DNA from: Flavobacterium subsaxonicum WB 4.1-42 = DSM 21790
GTDB lineage: Bacteria; Bacteroidota; Bacteroidia; Flavobacteriales; Flavobacteriaceae
NCBI RefSeq assembly: GCF_000422725.1
Contig: NZ_KE383910.1
Coordinates: forward strand, 1-64,000
Direction of reading: 5' to 3'
DNA length: 64,000 bases
In this document: piece after piece, positions 54,096 through 62,878 of the stretch
How positions within the stretch are numbered: the stretch's first letter is position 1
Layout of the letters: every line of letters begins with the position of its first letter
The notes under the pieces: generated by a model
The model's database searches: none
What the model was told of the DNA's origin: nothing
The model's input: the letters and a program-made list of their open reading frames with translations, nothing else
Program-made: the position numbers and the translations under genes

Positions 54096-54122
54096 AAAGC
54101 CGCTACTACAGCGGCTTTTTTT
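54096..54122 (+). terminator. Terminator after the M1 peptidase gene
   Basis: Perfect 9-bp arms AAAGCCGCT/AGCGGCTTT, loop ACTAC, followed by a T run. Confidence 0.85.
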
Positions 54123-54139
54123 ATATCTAATTAAATGGG

Positions 54140-54147
54140 TATATTTG
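54140..54147 (+). promoter_or_regulatory. -7 box (TATATTTG) for the glycosyltransferase-flippase genes
   Basis: TATATTTG fits the consensus; it implies a leader of about 110 nt before the ATG at 54262, in which I see nothing further. Confidence 0.45.
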
Positions 54148-54261
54148 CAGCCTTAATTTACACCCTGTTATAAAGAGCCTGAGCCTGTAAAGCCGCTTTT
54201 TAAAAGCAGTTTAAGTGCATCGATTTTATAAACTAACCAGTAGCCATATATCGTTATTTTT

Positions 54262-55095
54262 ATGAACGCAACCCTTGCCAACCCAAAAATAAATATTGTT
54301 TTTAGATCGTGCGATCTGGTTAATGCTGTTCATAATGCGCCGCGACCATATAACCTGGACAAAAAAACGCTTATTAAAGTATGTTTTAAAAGCCTGCATA
54401 ATGCGCTACAGGGCTTTAACCACCATATTGTGGTGTTGGGTGATAACCTTTCGGCAGAAATGAAGGCATTTTTCCTTACCTTTAATGTAGAGCTTATAGA
54501 AGGCATATTTGGCAACGATAACTCAATAAGAGAGTGTGTAAAAATAGCCCAACGGTTTAACGATGATGAGTGGGTTTATTTTTGCGAAGACGATTATTTG
54601 CATACCCCCGATGCCATTGCTAAAATTGTTACCCTTATAAAAGAGGCTAACACTATAGAGCCGGCAAGCATCAAACTAAAACAGCTGTTAAGAAAACGAA
54701 CCCTTACCTTACTTTCCATACCACGGTTCTTTAAAAAACCGGGCATCGTAATTTCTCCTACCGATTATCCTGACCGCTACGTGGAGCAATACCGTGTGCC
54801 TAATTTTATATGGCAGACAAGCAATAGCCACTGGAGGCAAATATCTGATACTACTTTTACCTTTTTAATGCAGGCAGCCGATATTAAAAAGAAAAAACGC
54901 ATTTTACTTAATTCTGCCAACAGGGCAAACGACCGCTACCTTAGCAATAACCTGTATGGCAAATCGTTTTTTTTTAACAAACTGCTTTGCCTTTCGCCAA
55001 TGCCATCGCTATCTACCCACATGCACGTGCAAACTATGTCGGCACTGCAAAACTGGGACGATTTAGTGGCACAACTAACCAAAGAAATTGCTTAA
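54262..55095 (+). CDS. Putative GT-A-like glycosyltransferase of surface glycan synthesis
   Basis: A 277-residue protein with no close family recognised by eye. Supporting features: an N-terminal alpha/beta part (INIVFRSCDLVNAV, HHIVVLGDNLSAEM) and an acidic WVYFCEDDYLHTPDAI, resembling the DxD metal/nucleotide-sugar motif of GT-A enzymes. The next gene is a polysaccharide flippase whose ATG overlaps its stop by one base (TAATG), implying tight coupling. That context, plus the GT9 gene beyond, points to O-antigen or capsule synthesis. Donor and acceptor are unknown. Confidence 0.6.
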   Translation: MNATLANPKINIVFRSCDLVNAVHNAPRPYNLDKKTLIKVCFKSLHNALQGFNHHIVVLGDNLSAEMKAFFLTFNVELIEGIFGNDNSIRECVKIAQRFNDDEWVYFCEDDYLHTPDAIAKIVTLIKEANTIEPASIKLKQLLRKRTLTLLSIPRFFKKPGIVISPTDYPDRYVEQYRVPNFIWQTSNSHWRQISDTTFTFLMQAADIKKKKRILLNSANRANDRYLSNNLYGKSFFFNKLLCLSPMPSLSTHMHVQTMSALQNWDDLVAQLTKEIA

Positions 55096-56378
55096 TGATT
55101 AAAAAGCTGCTTGCCGATAAAGAAGGCCTTAAAAATACCATCTCTAAAGTGGGCATTACCTTTTTTTTAAGGATGTTTGGCATGGCCCTTAGCTTTGTTT
55201 CGCTGTGGATAATGACAAATTATTTTGGTAAATCGGTTTACGGCATGTATTCGCTAAGCCTTACCATATTGCAGCTTACCGGTATGTTTTTTGGCCTGGG
55301 TGTGCCCAATGCCTTTGTTAGCTTTACAGGTGGGTTTAACAGCCACGAAATGTCGCGCGGGTTACTCATTAAATGCATTAAGCTGGCACTGTTAGCATCG
55401 TTGTTGCCTATTGTAGTATTCTCGGCAGGGGCAGGCATTATAAGCTCCTATATTTTTGAGAAACCAGACCTGTACCCCTACCTGCTTGTTGTAGCGTTAG
55501 GCGTACCATTTTTTATACTGCACGAAATAATTTGCTTTTATTTTATTGCTGTAAAGCGCATTGTAATTTACGGGCTTTTTATATTTATATTGCCCCACCT
55601 GTTTTTTATAACAATGGCCATAAGCCTGTACTATAGCGGAGGCTCTGATTATTTTACCTTCCTTGCTTTTGTTGCAGCCTATATACTTACGGTAACCATA
55701 GGGCTTATTATTATTTTTGGTAAACGTCCTAAAATAGAGTTTCCTCATCTTACCAATAGCGATATCTTCAGGAAATCATTCCCCATGATGATAAGCGGCC
55801 TGTTCCTGGTACTACTTAACTGGACCGATATGCTAATGTTAGGCCGGTCGGTTAGTGCCGATGAAATTGGTATTTACAACTCGGCTTTCAGGATAGGATA
55901 CCTCTCCCTGTTTTTTGTTGCTGCCATGAATGTGGTTATCCTGCCCAGTGTATCTGAGCTATACCATCAAAAAGATATGGTAAAAATGAAAAAGGTGGTT
56001 AACCGCTCTACACAGCTGGTTATACTCTTAACCCTGCCGTTGGCTTTAGTACTTATATTTTTTGGCGAGTTTATATTAAGCCTCTTAGGAAAAGGCCTTG
56101 ACGGTGGCAGTACGACCCTTACATTAATTACCCTTGGCGGTTTGTTTAACGCAATGACGGGTAACGTAGACCAGATTTTGAACATGACGGGCAACCAAAA
56201 AATGGTAAGCATACTGTTTTTCTTTGGCTTTGTGCTTAATGTTATCCTTAACCTGTTTTTAATTCCGGCCTACGGAATAGAAGGTGCAGCTACTTCAAGC
56301 TTAATCACTAACATTATTGTAAACACCGCTTTTGTAATTATCATTAAAAAGAAACTGGGTTTTTATACGTTTATATAA
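55095..56378 (+). CDS. Polysaccharide biosynthesis flippase (Wzx/MATE-like, MVF superfamily)
   Basis: A 427-residue membrane protein with about twelve to fourteen helices. Family features: the amphipathic start NTISKVGITFFLRMFGMALSF, YGMYSLSLTILQLTGMFFGLG, the central FRKSFPMMISGLFLVLLNWTDMLMLG and the C-terminal LIPAYGIEGAATSSLITNI. It would translocate lipid-linked oligosaccharide across the inner membrane. The start at ATG 55095 overlaps the stop of the glycosyltransferase gene by one base; an upstream in-frame extension would invade that gene. Confidence 0.9.
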   Translation: MIKKLLADKEGLKNTISKVGITFFLRMFGMALSFVSLWIMTNYFGKSVYGMYSLSLTILQLTGMFFGLGVPNAFVSFTGGFNSHEMSRGLLIKCIKLALLASLLPIVVFSAGAGIISSYIFEKPDLYPYLLVVALGVPFFILHEIICFYFIAVKRIVIYGLFIFILPHLFFITMAISLYYSGGSDYFTFLAFVAAYILTVTIGLIIIFGKRPKIEFPHLTNSDIFRKSFPMMISGLFLVLLNWTDMLMLGRSVSADEIGIYNSAFRIGYLSLFFVAAMNVVILPSVSELYHQKDMVKMKKVVNRSTQLVILLTLPLALVLIFFGEFILSLLGKGLDGGSTTLTLITLGGLFNAMTGNVDQILNMTGNQKMVSILFFFGFVLNVILNLFLIPAYGIEGAATSSLITNIIVNTAFVIIIKKKLGFYTFI

Positions 56379-56806
56379 CCCGCTGTTAAGCAATTGGTTT
56401 TAGTGTGATTGATTTTGTCTAACCATTTTAACAATGTTAGCAAAACCTTACACAATTTCTAAAACTTTGTTAAATAATCATCATTTTACCGTATTAACAA
56501 CAATAATGTCAAAAAAATGCTGTTTATTTGACTTGACTATACCAACCTACAGTTAGTCCTTATATGGCTGTTGGCACAAAACAAAACACAAACCTCCCAT
56601 TGTATTTGTTCTGGTAAATTGAGAGAACTAACTCTTTTCTCAACACATCCTGAACCGTATTGGTTTATCTATAAGTAGAAAAACCGTACTATTTGTACAC
56701 GCATTTGCTGGTACATTTTTTTGGGAAGGCCTATGTTTATGTTTTATCGTAAACGTTATGCCTCCTACTTGTTTATTAATAGCAAAAGGTTAAAAGTTTT
56801 ACAGGC
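56379..56806. other. 428-bp AT-rich gene-free region before the GT9 gene
   Basis: No gene, strong terminator or clear promoter consensus is seen; a near match TACTATTTG (56687-56695) has one extra base. Several TTAACAA blocks occur at 56440-56520 but no ordered repeat. Confidence 0.45.
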
Positions 56807-57886
56807 ATGAATGTTTTAAAAAAAATCAACAACACAAGACGAAACGTAATGCGCAGCATTACAAAAAATATTGGCAGCAGCAGCGCAGACACCAATGTCA
56901 GGTTAAGTAGCAAAGCCACAATTAAAAGGGTTTTAATATGCAGGCCCAACCACAGGCTGGGTAATTTGCTGCTAACCACTCCGCTGGTGCAGGAGGTTGC
57001 AGCCACTTTTCCTGATTGCAAAATAGACCTTTTTGTAAAAGGCGGCCTTGCCCCTATATTATTCGAAAACTACAGTTATGTAGACCGTATTATAAAGCTT
57101 CCAAAAAAGCATTTTAAACAATTGCACACTTACCTTAGCGGATGGTTTTCGCTTAAAACCCGAAGGTACGATATTGTTATTAACGTAGCCGAAGGGTCAT
57201 CATCGGGCAGGCTATCGGCACAGTTTACCAATGCTAAGTATAAATTTTTTGGAGAAGTTGATGCCGATACGCAACTTAAACACCCGGACCAGGTACATAT
57301 TGCAAAGCATCCGGTATACAGTTTTAGAAACCACATTGCCCGCCTGGGCATTACTCCTAACAGCGGCCCTGTACCGTTATTAGACCTTAAGCTTAGCCCG
57401 GACGAAATTGCCGAAGGCAAAAAAACACTGGCGGCCATTACCGGTAACCCTGATAAAAAAACCATTTGCCTGTATACTTTTGCTACCGGCAGCAAATGCT
57501 ACTGCCCTACCTTTTGGGACGATTTTTATTCAAAATTAAAGGCAGAGTACCCTAACCACAATGTTATTGAAGTTTTACCGGTAGAGAACATATCGCAAAT
57601 AACCCATACGATCCCTAAATTTTACAGTACCGATATTAGGAATATTGGTGCAGTTATAGCCAATACCTGCCTGTTTATTGGCGCCGATTGTGGTATTATG
57701 CACCTTGCAAGTGCTGCGCATACACCTACTGTTGGGTTATTTTCGGGCAATAATATCGAAAAGTACCAGCCTTATGGCAACAACAGCATAGCCATTAGCA
57801 CAAACAGCGGCTGCACTACCAACTGGCTTGAGGTTATCAACAGTGTTTTAACGGCTAATAAATGCCTTCAAAAAATTGGCGCATAA
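56807..57886 (+). CDS. Glycosyltransferase family 9 (heptosyltransferase-like)
   Basis: A 359-residue GT-B enzyme of the ADP-heptose:LPS heptosyltransferase family. Seen: RVLICRPNHRLGNLLLTTPLVQEV at the start of the N-terminal Rossmann domain, KIDLFVKGGLAPIL, and the C-terminal nucleotide-sugar site FIGADCGIMHLASAAHTPTVGLFSG. GT9 enzymes build LPS core. It follows the glycan genes but behind a 428-bp gap, so it is probably a separate transcription unit. The first 35 residues are basic and poorly conserved; ATG 56849 or later could be the start. Confidence 0.85.
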   Translation: MNVLKKINNTRRNVMRSITKNIGSSSADTNVRLSSKATIKRVLICRPNHRLGNLLLTTPLVQEVAATFPDCKIDLFVKGGLAPILFENYSYVDRIIKLPKKHFKQLHTYLSGWFSLKTRRYDIVINVAEGSSSGRLSAQFTNAKYKFFGEVDADTQLKHPDQVHIAKHPVYSFRNHIARLGITPNSGPVPLLDLKLSPDEIAEGKKTLAAITGNPDKKTICLYTFATGSKCYCPTFWDDFYSKLKAEYPNHNVIEVLPVENISQITHTIPKFYSTDIRNIGAVIANTCLFIGADCGIMHLASAAHTPTVGLFSGNNIEKYQPYGNNSIAISTNSGCTTNWLEVINSVLTANKCLQKIGA

Positions 57887-57925
57887 CAATACGGTTAGTA
57901 ATTTAGGGGCAGCAATACCACCTTT

Positions 57926-58375
57926 ATGATTACACTTAAAAGAACCGATTCTGACGATCCTGATTTTAGATTTCTTGTTGGCTTTCTGGATGCCGAATTA
58001 AGCGAGCGCGATGGCGAAGACCATAGCTTTTATGCCCAGTTTAATAAGGTAGATATGATAAAGCACGTAGTGCTTGCCTACAATAATGGCGAGCCTGTTG
58101 GCTGCGGTGCCATTAAAGCATACGAGGAAGGCATTGCAGAGGTTAAGCGCATGTTTGTGCCCTTAGCCAGCCGCAAGCAGGGCATAGCTGCAAAAGTGCT
58201 CTCAGAGCTCGAAAAATGGGCAGTAGAACTGGGGTATACTGCCTGCATTTTAGAAACCGGCAAAAAACAACCCGAAGCCATTGCCCTGTACCAAAAATGC
58301 GGCTACCACATTACTACCAATTACGGACAGTATGCAGGTGTAGACAATAGCGTTTGCATGAAAAAAGATCTGTAA
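57926..58375 (+). CDS. GNAT family N-acetyltransferase
   Basis: A 149-residue acetyltransferase with the acetyl-CoA pyrophosphate-binding motif RKQGIAAKVLSELE, the preceding EVKRMFV strand, and LETGKKQPEAIALYQKCGYH from motif B. The substrate is unknown. It converges with the OsmC gene across a 12-bp gap. Confidence 0.87.
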   Translation: MITLKRTDSDDPDFRFLVGFLDAELSERDGEDHSFYAQFNKVDMIKHVVLAYNNGEPVGCGAIKAYEEGIAEVKRMFVPLASRKQGIAAKVLSELEKWAVELGYTACILETGKKQPEAIALYQKCGYHITTNYGQYAGVDNSVCMKKDL

Positions 58376-58386
58376 CCCCCTAATAT

Positions 58387-58866
58387 TTAATCTTCACTTT
58401 CTGCCACAAGGCAGGTAGCTTTATGATGCACTTTAAATGCAACGGAGTTGGCAATAAAGCACAATTCGTTTGCTTTTTGGTGCAATTGGTTGGCTTTATC
58501 AGCCATGCTACTATCCTGCACTGTAACTACCGGGTTTAAGGTAGCCGACGTAAACCGCCCGCCTCCGTTTGCGGTTTCTTCCATTACGCCCTGCGCAGCA
58601 TCGGTATAATTGGTTACCACAACACCAGCTTCGGCACATAAGTGCAAATACCACAGCATGTGGCAAGACGATAATGAAGCCAGCAACAACTCTTCCGGAT
58701 TGTAGCGCGTTCTATCTCCCAAAAATGCAGGATCTGAAGAACTATCTATTACCGGCTTATCGCCCGATGTAATTGTATGGTTCCGGCTATAGACTTTATA
58801 GTTAGATGTACCCAACCCTAAATTGCCCGTCCAGTTTATAACTGTGGTATACTGATGTGTTTTCAT
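58387..58866 (-). CDS. OsmC family peroxiredoxin-like protein
   Basis: A 159-residue protein with two conserved cysteines typical of OsmC/Ohr thiol peroxidases (SLSSCHMLWYLHLCAEAGV and ELCFIANSV) and the NPEELLLASLSSCH motif. OsmC proteins reduce organic hydroperoxides. It stands beside an aldo/keto reductase gene on the same strand. Confidence 0.88.
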   Translation of the reverse strand: MKTHQYTTVINWTGNLGLGTSNYKVYSRNHTITSGDKPVIDSSSDPAFLGDRTRYNPEELLLASLSSCHMLWYLHLCAEAGVVVTNYTDAAQGVMEETANGGGRFTSATLNPVVTVQDSSMADKANQLHQKANELCFIANSVAFKVHHKATCLVAESED

Positions 58867-58928
58867 AATCTGAAAATTTTATAAAAAACAAAAAGCTGCA
58901 CTTGCGTACAGCTTAATTTATATGGCAT

Positions 58929-59912
58929 TTAATATACGCCCCTTATTTGCGGCTTGATCTTTACATCATACAGCTGCCTTAGCTGCTGCATAGTCTCATT
59001 ATTAAAAGACGGCAGGCCTGATGCTGCAATATTAGACTGTACCTGGCTTACTTTACTTGCCCCCGGAATTACAGTTGTAATGGCAGGGTGATCTAATATC
59101 CATCTGATGGACTGTTGCGCCAGTACACCGTCGGGCAGCAAGGCTTTAATATCATCCGTTAAGGCAACCCCTTGTTTAAAAGCAACGCCAGAAAAGGTTT
59201 CCCCCACATTAAAGGCACCGCCATCGGCATTGTAGTTACGATGGTCGTTATCGGCAAAAGTGGTATCGGCCGTAAACCTGCCGGTTAAGAGTCCGCTTGC
59301 CAGCGGAACGCGTGCTATAAGGGCTACGCCCTGCGCCTGTGCGTTGTCAAAAAAATCATCGGCAATGTGCTGCCTAAAAAGGTTGAATATTATTTGAAGC
59401 GAAGCAACATCGGTATGCTCCAGGCAAATCAGGGCTTCTTCGGCTGTTTCTACACTTACGCCAAAATACTTTATAAGGCCTTCACTCTGAATTTTACGCA
59501 AATGGTCGAACACCTCTCCTTTTTTAAGTTCCTCTGTAGGTATACAGTGCAGCTGCTCCAAAAACAACTGGTCTACCCCCAGGTGGGTAAGCGAGTCCTC
59601 CACATGGCGTTTTATGGCATCATACGTAAAGTTCTGGGGCCAGCCGTTAGGGCTATCGCCCCTACGGCCCAATTTGGTTGCCACAAATAGTTTTTTACCG
59701 GTGGTTTTTAAAAACTCGCCAATATATTTTTCGCTAACGCCCATGCCATACACATCGGCAGTATCTATAAAGTTACCGCCGGCATCGGTATAGGCCTGTA
59801 AAATCTCGAATGCTTTCTGGCTGTCTACAACACCCCAGTCGGCGCTGCCCAGTTGCCATGTGCCTAAGCCTACTTCGGCAATATCTTCGCCTTTAAATTT
59901 TCTATAGTTCAT
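58929..59912 (-). CDS. Aldo/keto reductase
   Basis: A 327-residue NADPH-dependent oxidoreductase. The catalytic tetrad is visible: D50 and Y55 (NFIDTADVYGMG), K80 (LFVATKLGRR) and H122 (LEQLHCIPTEE). The C-terminal cofactor segment VIPGASKVSQVQSNI is present. The physiological substrate is unknown. It is followed on the same strand by osmC, 62 bp downstream. Confidence 0.9.
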   Translation of the reverse strand: MNYRKFKGEDIAEVGLGTWQLGSADWGVVDSQKAFEILQAYTDAGGNFIDTADVYGMGVSEKYIGEFLKTTGKKLFVATKLGRRGDSPNGWPQNFTYDAIKRHVEDSLTHLGVDQLFLEQLHCIPTEELKKGEVFDHLRKIQSEGLIKYFGVSVETAEEALICLEHTDVASLQIIFNLFRQHIADDFFDNAQAQGVALIARVPLASGLLTGRFTADTTFADNDHRNYNADGGAFNVGETFSGVAFKQGVALTDDIKALLPDGVLAQQSIRWILDHPAITTVIPGASKVSQVQSNIAASGLPSFNNETMQQLRQLYDVKIKPQIRGVY

Positions 59913-60248
59913 TGTATGTTATTATTGGTGGTTGGTTTCAGAGGTAAAGTTTACAGTATTAAGTGTAAGAAGTTATTTGCTTACGCTAAATTAGAATTTC
60001 TATCTGGCTCTGCCCAGTTATTTTTTCGAATTTAAACACTATGCCGAAAAACGCCGGCTCTGTTGTAAAATTAAAGTTAACGCACCTTAAACACATTGCA
60101 TATTTAAATTAATAATGCTAAAATTTTATTAAGGCTTATCCTCTTAAAAAAGATTCTCTCTACATTTATGTAAGTAATGCCACGGTAAGCCTTTTAAAGG
60201 CGATCTAAATGCAGATTAATCAATTCAAACAACCAAAAATCATATACT
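59913..60248. other. 336-bp gene-free region
   Basis: No gene. It holds an 8-bp inverted repeat AAGGCTTA/TAAGCCTT (60131-60138 and 60186-60193) and a near-consensus box TACATTTA (60161-60168) ahead of the small gene at 60249. Confidence 0.4.
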
Positions 60249-60458
60249 ATGCACATCACTATTTTTAGAACCCTGTACAAACATGTTATCGATCACGACC
60301 TTATAGAGCGTATGCTTAAAAGAAATAATATTACTTTTGAAAGAACAGGCTACGAGGCCGGCTCGCGCTACAAAATTATTTCTGACACAGAAGACGCCAT
60401 GAAAAGTTTTAAAAAGAGATTAAGGGAAATTTACCCTCAAATACCGCTAAGCGCATAA
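60249..60458 (+). CDS. Small conserved-looking protein of unknown function
   Basis: A 69-residue basic protein (MHITIFRTLYKHVIDHDLIE ... KKRLREIYPQIPLSA) with two predicted helices around a beta segment (TGYEAGSRYKIISDTEDAM). It is followed at once by a strong terminator, which supports that it is expressed. The shape resembles small DUF2007-like or signal-transducing domains, but I do not recognise it. Confidence 0.55.
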   Translation: MHITIFRTLYKHVIDHDLIERMLKRNNITFERTGYEAGSRYKIISDTEDAMKSFKKRLREIYPQIPLSA

Positions 60459-60474
60459 GCAACCAGCATCTCAT

Positions 60475-60512
60475 AAAAAATCCCTCAAACACTGTGCTTT
60501 GAGGGATTTTTT
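60475..60512 (+). terminator. Strong terminator after the small gene
   Basis: A 13-bp-plus stem (AAAAAATCCCTCAAA / TTTGAGGGATTTTTT) with a short loop and T run. Confidence 0.85.
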
Positions 60513-60590
60513 ATTGTTTATATTTTTGCATTGATAGTACTGTTCAAAATATAATGTTTGCTCATAAATATTCGTACGTCAAACCTAAAT

Positions 60591-61226
60591 CTAATTAACT
60601 TGTGGGCACTCAGTCCAGGGAGCACAACATTGATCTTCGGGTGTCATCCAACCCACTTTAAGAATACCATCTTCTAAGTAACTTACCTTAACCCAACTAT
60701 TTTTGAAATCAAGAAAGTTAAATCGATGATATTCATTAGTTAACATCTTTTCTGAATTTTTGTCAGGATTCAGATACAGCGACAAAACATCATCATTTTT
60801 AAAACTATGGTAAACAGATTCTATAAATAAATCGTTGCTTTTATCAATCCATAGGCCGTTATATTTAGGCAGCTTTACTGCTCTGCAAGATGGTTTTACC
60901 TCTATATTTTTTATCTTGTACCTTCCATTTTTAGTATCTTCAAATTCAATAATGTACCAGCAATACTCTTCACCCGCTAAAGAAACTAATGTATCCCGCG
61001 CCAAACTATCTGTCGGGGTTTTATAAAGTTTAATTGCACTTTCGCCCTTGGTAAAACATTTTACAGACACATAATTTTCTTTTTGTGTGCTAATGCTTTT
61101 ACTATTGCAGGAATATGATAATAATAAGAGCATTAATAGTCCAAAATATTTAAAAATATCCTGGACTGATATGTATGAAAGTATCTTAATGATTATTATT
61201 TTGTTCCTGGCTGTTGCTACTTCCAT
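60591..61226 (-). CDS. Hypothetical lipoprotein with SH3-like tail, in the accessory island
   Basis: A 211-residue predicted lipoprotein. A hydrophobic stretch ends in a lipobox (FGLLMLLLLSYSCNSKS). The C-terminal part (SLYLNPDKNSEKM, SWVKVSYLEDGILKVGWMTP) looks like a bacterial SH3 domain, with CC and C residues near the end. The start at ATG 61226 gives an unusually long 39-residue signal region; no better ATG exists. It lies after repeat copy C and a decayed RHS fragment, the place where immunity or accessory proteins of polymorphic toxins are often found, but that role is inference. Confidence 0.5.
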   Translation of the reverse strand: MEVATARNKIIIIKILSYISVQDIFKYFGLLMLLLLSYSCNSKSISTQKENYVSVKCFTKGESAIKLYKTPTDSLARDTLVSLAGEEYCWYIIEFEDTKNGRYKIKNIEVKPSCRAVKLPKYNGLWIDKSNDLFIESVYHSFKNDDVLSLYLNPDKNSEKMLTNEYHRFNFLDFKNSWVKVSYLEDGILKVGWMTPEDQCCAPWTECPQVN

Positions 61227-61230
61227 TATT

Positions 61231-61345
61231 GCTGTATCATGATAAAGTAAAAATAAACAAAAAAGCTACTCCATTTGCATTGAGCGGGTCTTGTAGCCCC
61301 CAGTGAATTTAATTTTAACTATTTAGCTGGATTTGGAAAGAATTT
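61231..61345. repeat. Accessory-island direct repeat, partial copy C
   Basis: A diverged 115-bp relative of the repeats at 62433 and 63713, sharing AGTAAAAATAAACAA, CTCCATTTGCAT, GAGCGGGTCTTGTAGCCCC and TTTGGAAAG. Its stem-loop is damaged. Confidence 0.7.
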
Positions 61346-61619
61346 CAATCTTATTATAAATAATTTTAAATTTAGGTAACGCTATGAATGGATCTAATAA
61401 ATTACTTCGCCTTTCATAATAATCCGCAGCATAGCAATAATCCGGTTCCTCATCAAATTCTTTACCGTTAAATTTAAACGGGCTCTTAATAGATTTTAGT
61501 GTTCGTCTACCAGCTTTTCGCCAGAACGGCAGGTATTTCATGTGCTGGCTTACTACACCTGCTGCATTGGTTATGTAGCTGCTACTGCCCAAATGGTTTG
61601 GGTAGTATTCTACTTTTTT
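61323..61619 (-). pseudogene. Decayed RHS-repeat C-terminal fragment
   Basis: Open from 61619 downstream, reading VEYYPNHLGSSSYITNAAG, the classic RHS core end, then QHMKYLPF, and later SPFKFNGKEFDEE and YYERRSNLLDPF. Between them the frame slips: skipping one base after LPF recovers GEKLVDEH, the residues expected after PFGE, so one base was gained there and the frame is restored near 61470. No start codon precedes it and nothing of the 5' RHS barrel remains. It is a relic of a larger polymorphic toxin gene. Confidence 0.75.
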
Positions 61620-61861
61620 TTATTTGAATATCTATATAATATTAAAATACAAGTAATAACTATTAAATTTATAATTGCGTTACTGAATCTTTTAAAGCCA
61701 TATTGTCTATAACCATCAACGTTCAATTGATAATAAATTGTAGGATATCCAATTTCAATCCCATCATGAAAATGTTTTGCGCCATAAATGCAGCTAATTA
61801 TAAATGTTAATCCTAAATAGCAAATAGCAAAAGTAAAGAATTGAAATACTATCTTTTTCAT
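61610..61861 (-). CDS. Small two-helix membrane protein, immunity-like
   Basis: 83 residues with two hydrophobic segments (IVFQFFTFAICYLGLTFIIS and IINLIVITCILILYRYS) around a loop that is Tyr/Gly rich. Its stop overlaps the start of the RHS relic. Very AT-rich. Size, topology and place beside RHS debris suggest an immunity-type protein, but no family is recognised. Confidence 0.45.
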   Translation of the reverse strand: MKKIVFQFFTFAICYLGLTFIISCIYGAKHFHDGIEIGYPTIYYQLNVDGYRQYGFKRFSNAIINLIVITCILILYRYSNKKK

Positions 61862-61917
61862 GGCTTTACGACTGAAAAGTGTTTATAAGTTTGATTTTGC
61901 TATAATGCATTTATATA

Positions 61918-62316
61918 TTACCTGCTAATTTTAGCTTCAATTTTACCTATAATTTCAGATCTAATAAAAGGAATTGAATCTATAAGAAAAATGAAGGACT
62001 TTACTCTGTCATCAACTTTATAATAAATTTTATATCTGGTAAAATTTATCTTTTTCAAAGAAATTATTTGTTTAAAGTAAACTTTATTTTTATCCACTAA
62101 TAAGAAATCTTCTTCAAAATAAACGTTCCTTATAGTTCTATTTAAAATTATATAAATAATAATAGAAAAGAAACTAATAAAAGTAAGCATATCTAATAGC
62201 CCGAAATCAGGATTAAAAAAAAACCTGTAACCTATTCCTATTATCAGAATAAACAAACTCGCAATAGGTAGTATTTTTCTTCTGAAATTTGTACTAAGAC
62301 TTGAAACTCTAATCAT
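61918..62316 (-). CDS. Small membrane protein with PH-like tail, immunity-like
   Basis: 132 residues: two membrane helices at about 15-58 (LPIASLFILIIGIGYRFFF, LLDMLTFISFFSIIIYIIL) followed by a beta-rich soluble part (IRNVYFEEDFLLVDKNKVYF). It lies 46 bp downstream of a short C-terminal toxin-tip relic (62363-62480), the order expected of a toxin tip followed by its immunity gene. No family is recognised. Confidence 0.5.
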   Translation of the reverse strand: MIRVSSLSTNFRRKILPIASLFILIIGIGYRFFFNPDFGLLDMLTFISFFSIIIYIILNRTIRNVYFEEDFLLVDKNKVYFKQIISLKKINFTRYKIYYKVDDRVKSFIFLIDSIPFIRSEIIGKIEAKISR

Positions 62317-62362
62317 AATTAAAATTTAAAAACTATTAATAATATATTGGGTGTAGCGAATT

Positions 62363-62480
62363 CTACCAATGTATGAGATTACCTTTAAATCCCCATTTTG
62401 AGCTCAGTTCAAAACCCAATCCAGCTCCGGCACTTGCGCTAAGATTCCATCCAATAAAAACTTCCCTTTAGAGGTAATCT
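62363..62480 (-). pseudogene. Relic of a toxin-tip-like C-terminus
   Basis: On the minus strand the frame reads WNLSASAGAGLGFELSSKWG and ends at a TAG at 62363-62365. It is continuous with repeat copy B, with no start codon. The glycine-rich alternating pattern resembles the end of the toxin-like ORF at 63244. Short, so confidence is low. Confidence 0.4.
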
Positions 62481-62712
62481 CAACGTTAAAAGTATATGCA
62501 CCTATAGCATCATGAAGTAAAAATAAACAAAAAAACCCGCTCCATTTGCATGGAGCGGGTCTTGTAGCCCCCTCTGAATTTAAATCCAACGATTTGTTTG
62601 AAGATTTGGAAAGGCTAACAATTTTAATTTGAGTTTTAACTAAAATACATTATGAGTTTGCTGTACTACTATAATAAATTTTGACTTAGCCACTTTTGAT
62701 TTAACCTAATCA
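62433..62712. repeat. Accessory-island direct repeat, copy B
   Basis: About 280 bp, roughly 90% identical by eye to copy A at 63713-63990, exactly 1280 bp apart. On the minus strand it runs from a SLSKSS-type C-terminal end similar to the RHS relic, through a terminator hairpin, to a segment encoding HDAIGAYTFNVEITS. Confidence 0.85.
62535..62560 (-). terminator. Terminator hairpin in repeat copy B
   Basis: Perfect 11-bp arms ACCCGCTCCAT/ATGGAGCGGGT with loop TTGC; on the minus strand it is followed by a T run. Confidence 0.75.
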
Positions 62713-62878
62713 ATATTCCTCTCATAGCAAATTATTGATCGCACTATCATGATGTTACCATCTCTATATTAATAAACAAGACCAAATTCAAATGGTTTGA
62801 CTACTTTTATCTACCATCCTCCCAAATCAAGCTCGAGATTTGTATAAACAAGTTAATTAATTACCTGATATATTTACG
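62713..62878. other. AT-rich gap between repeat copy B and the immunity-like gene
   Basis: 166 bases, very AT-rich, no gene or repeat recognised. Confidence 0.4.

Noticed and set aside
54987..55094. 36-codon N-terminal extension of the flippase
   Set aside because: It would overlap the glycosyltransferase gene; ATG 55095 overlapping the stop (TAATG) is the normal coupled start.
61264..61290. tRNA-like GGGGCTACAAGACCCGCTC sequence in the island repeats
   Set aside because: There is no cloverleaf; the sequence is the arm of a simple terminator hairpin.
62404..62589. 61-codon minus-strand open frame across repeat copy B
   Set aside because: It runs through the terminator hairpin and the repeat; it is read-through of a relic frame, not a gene.
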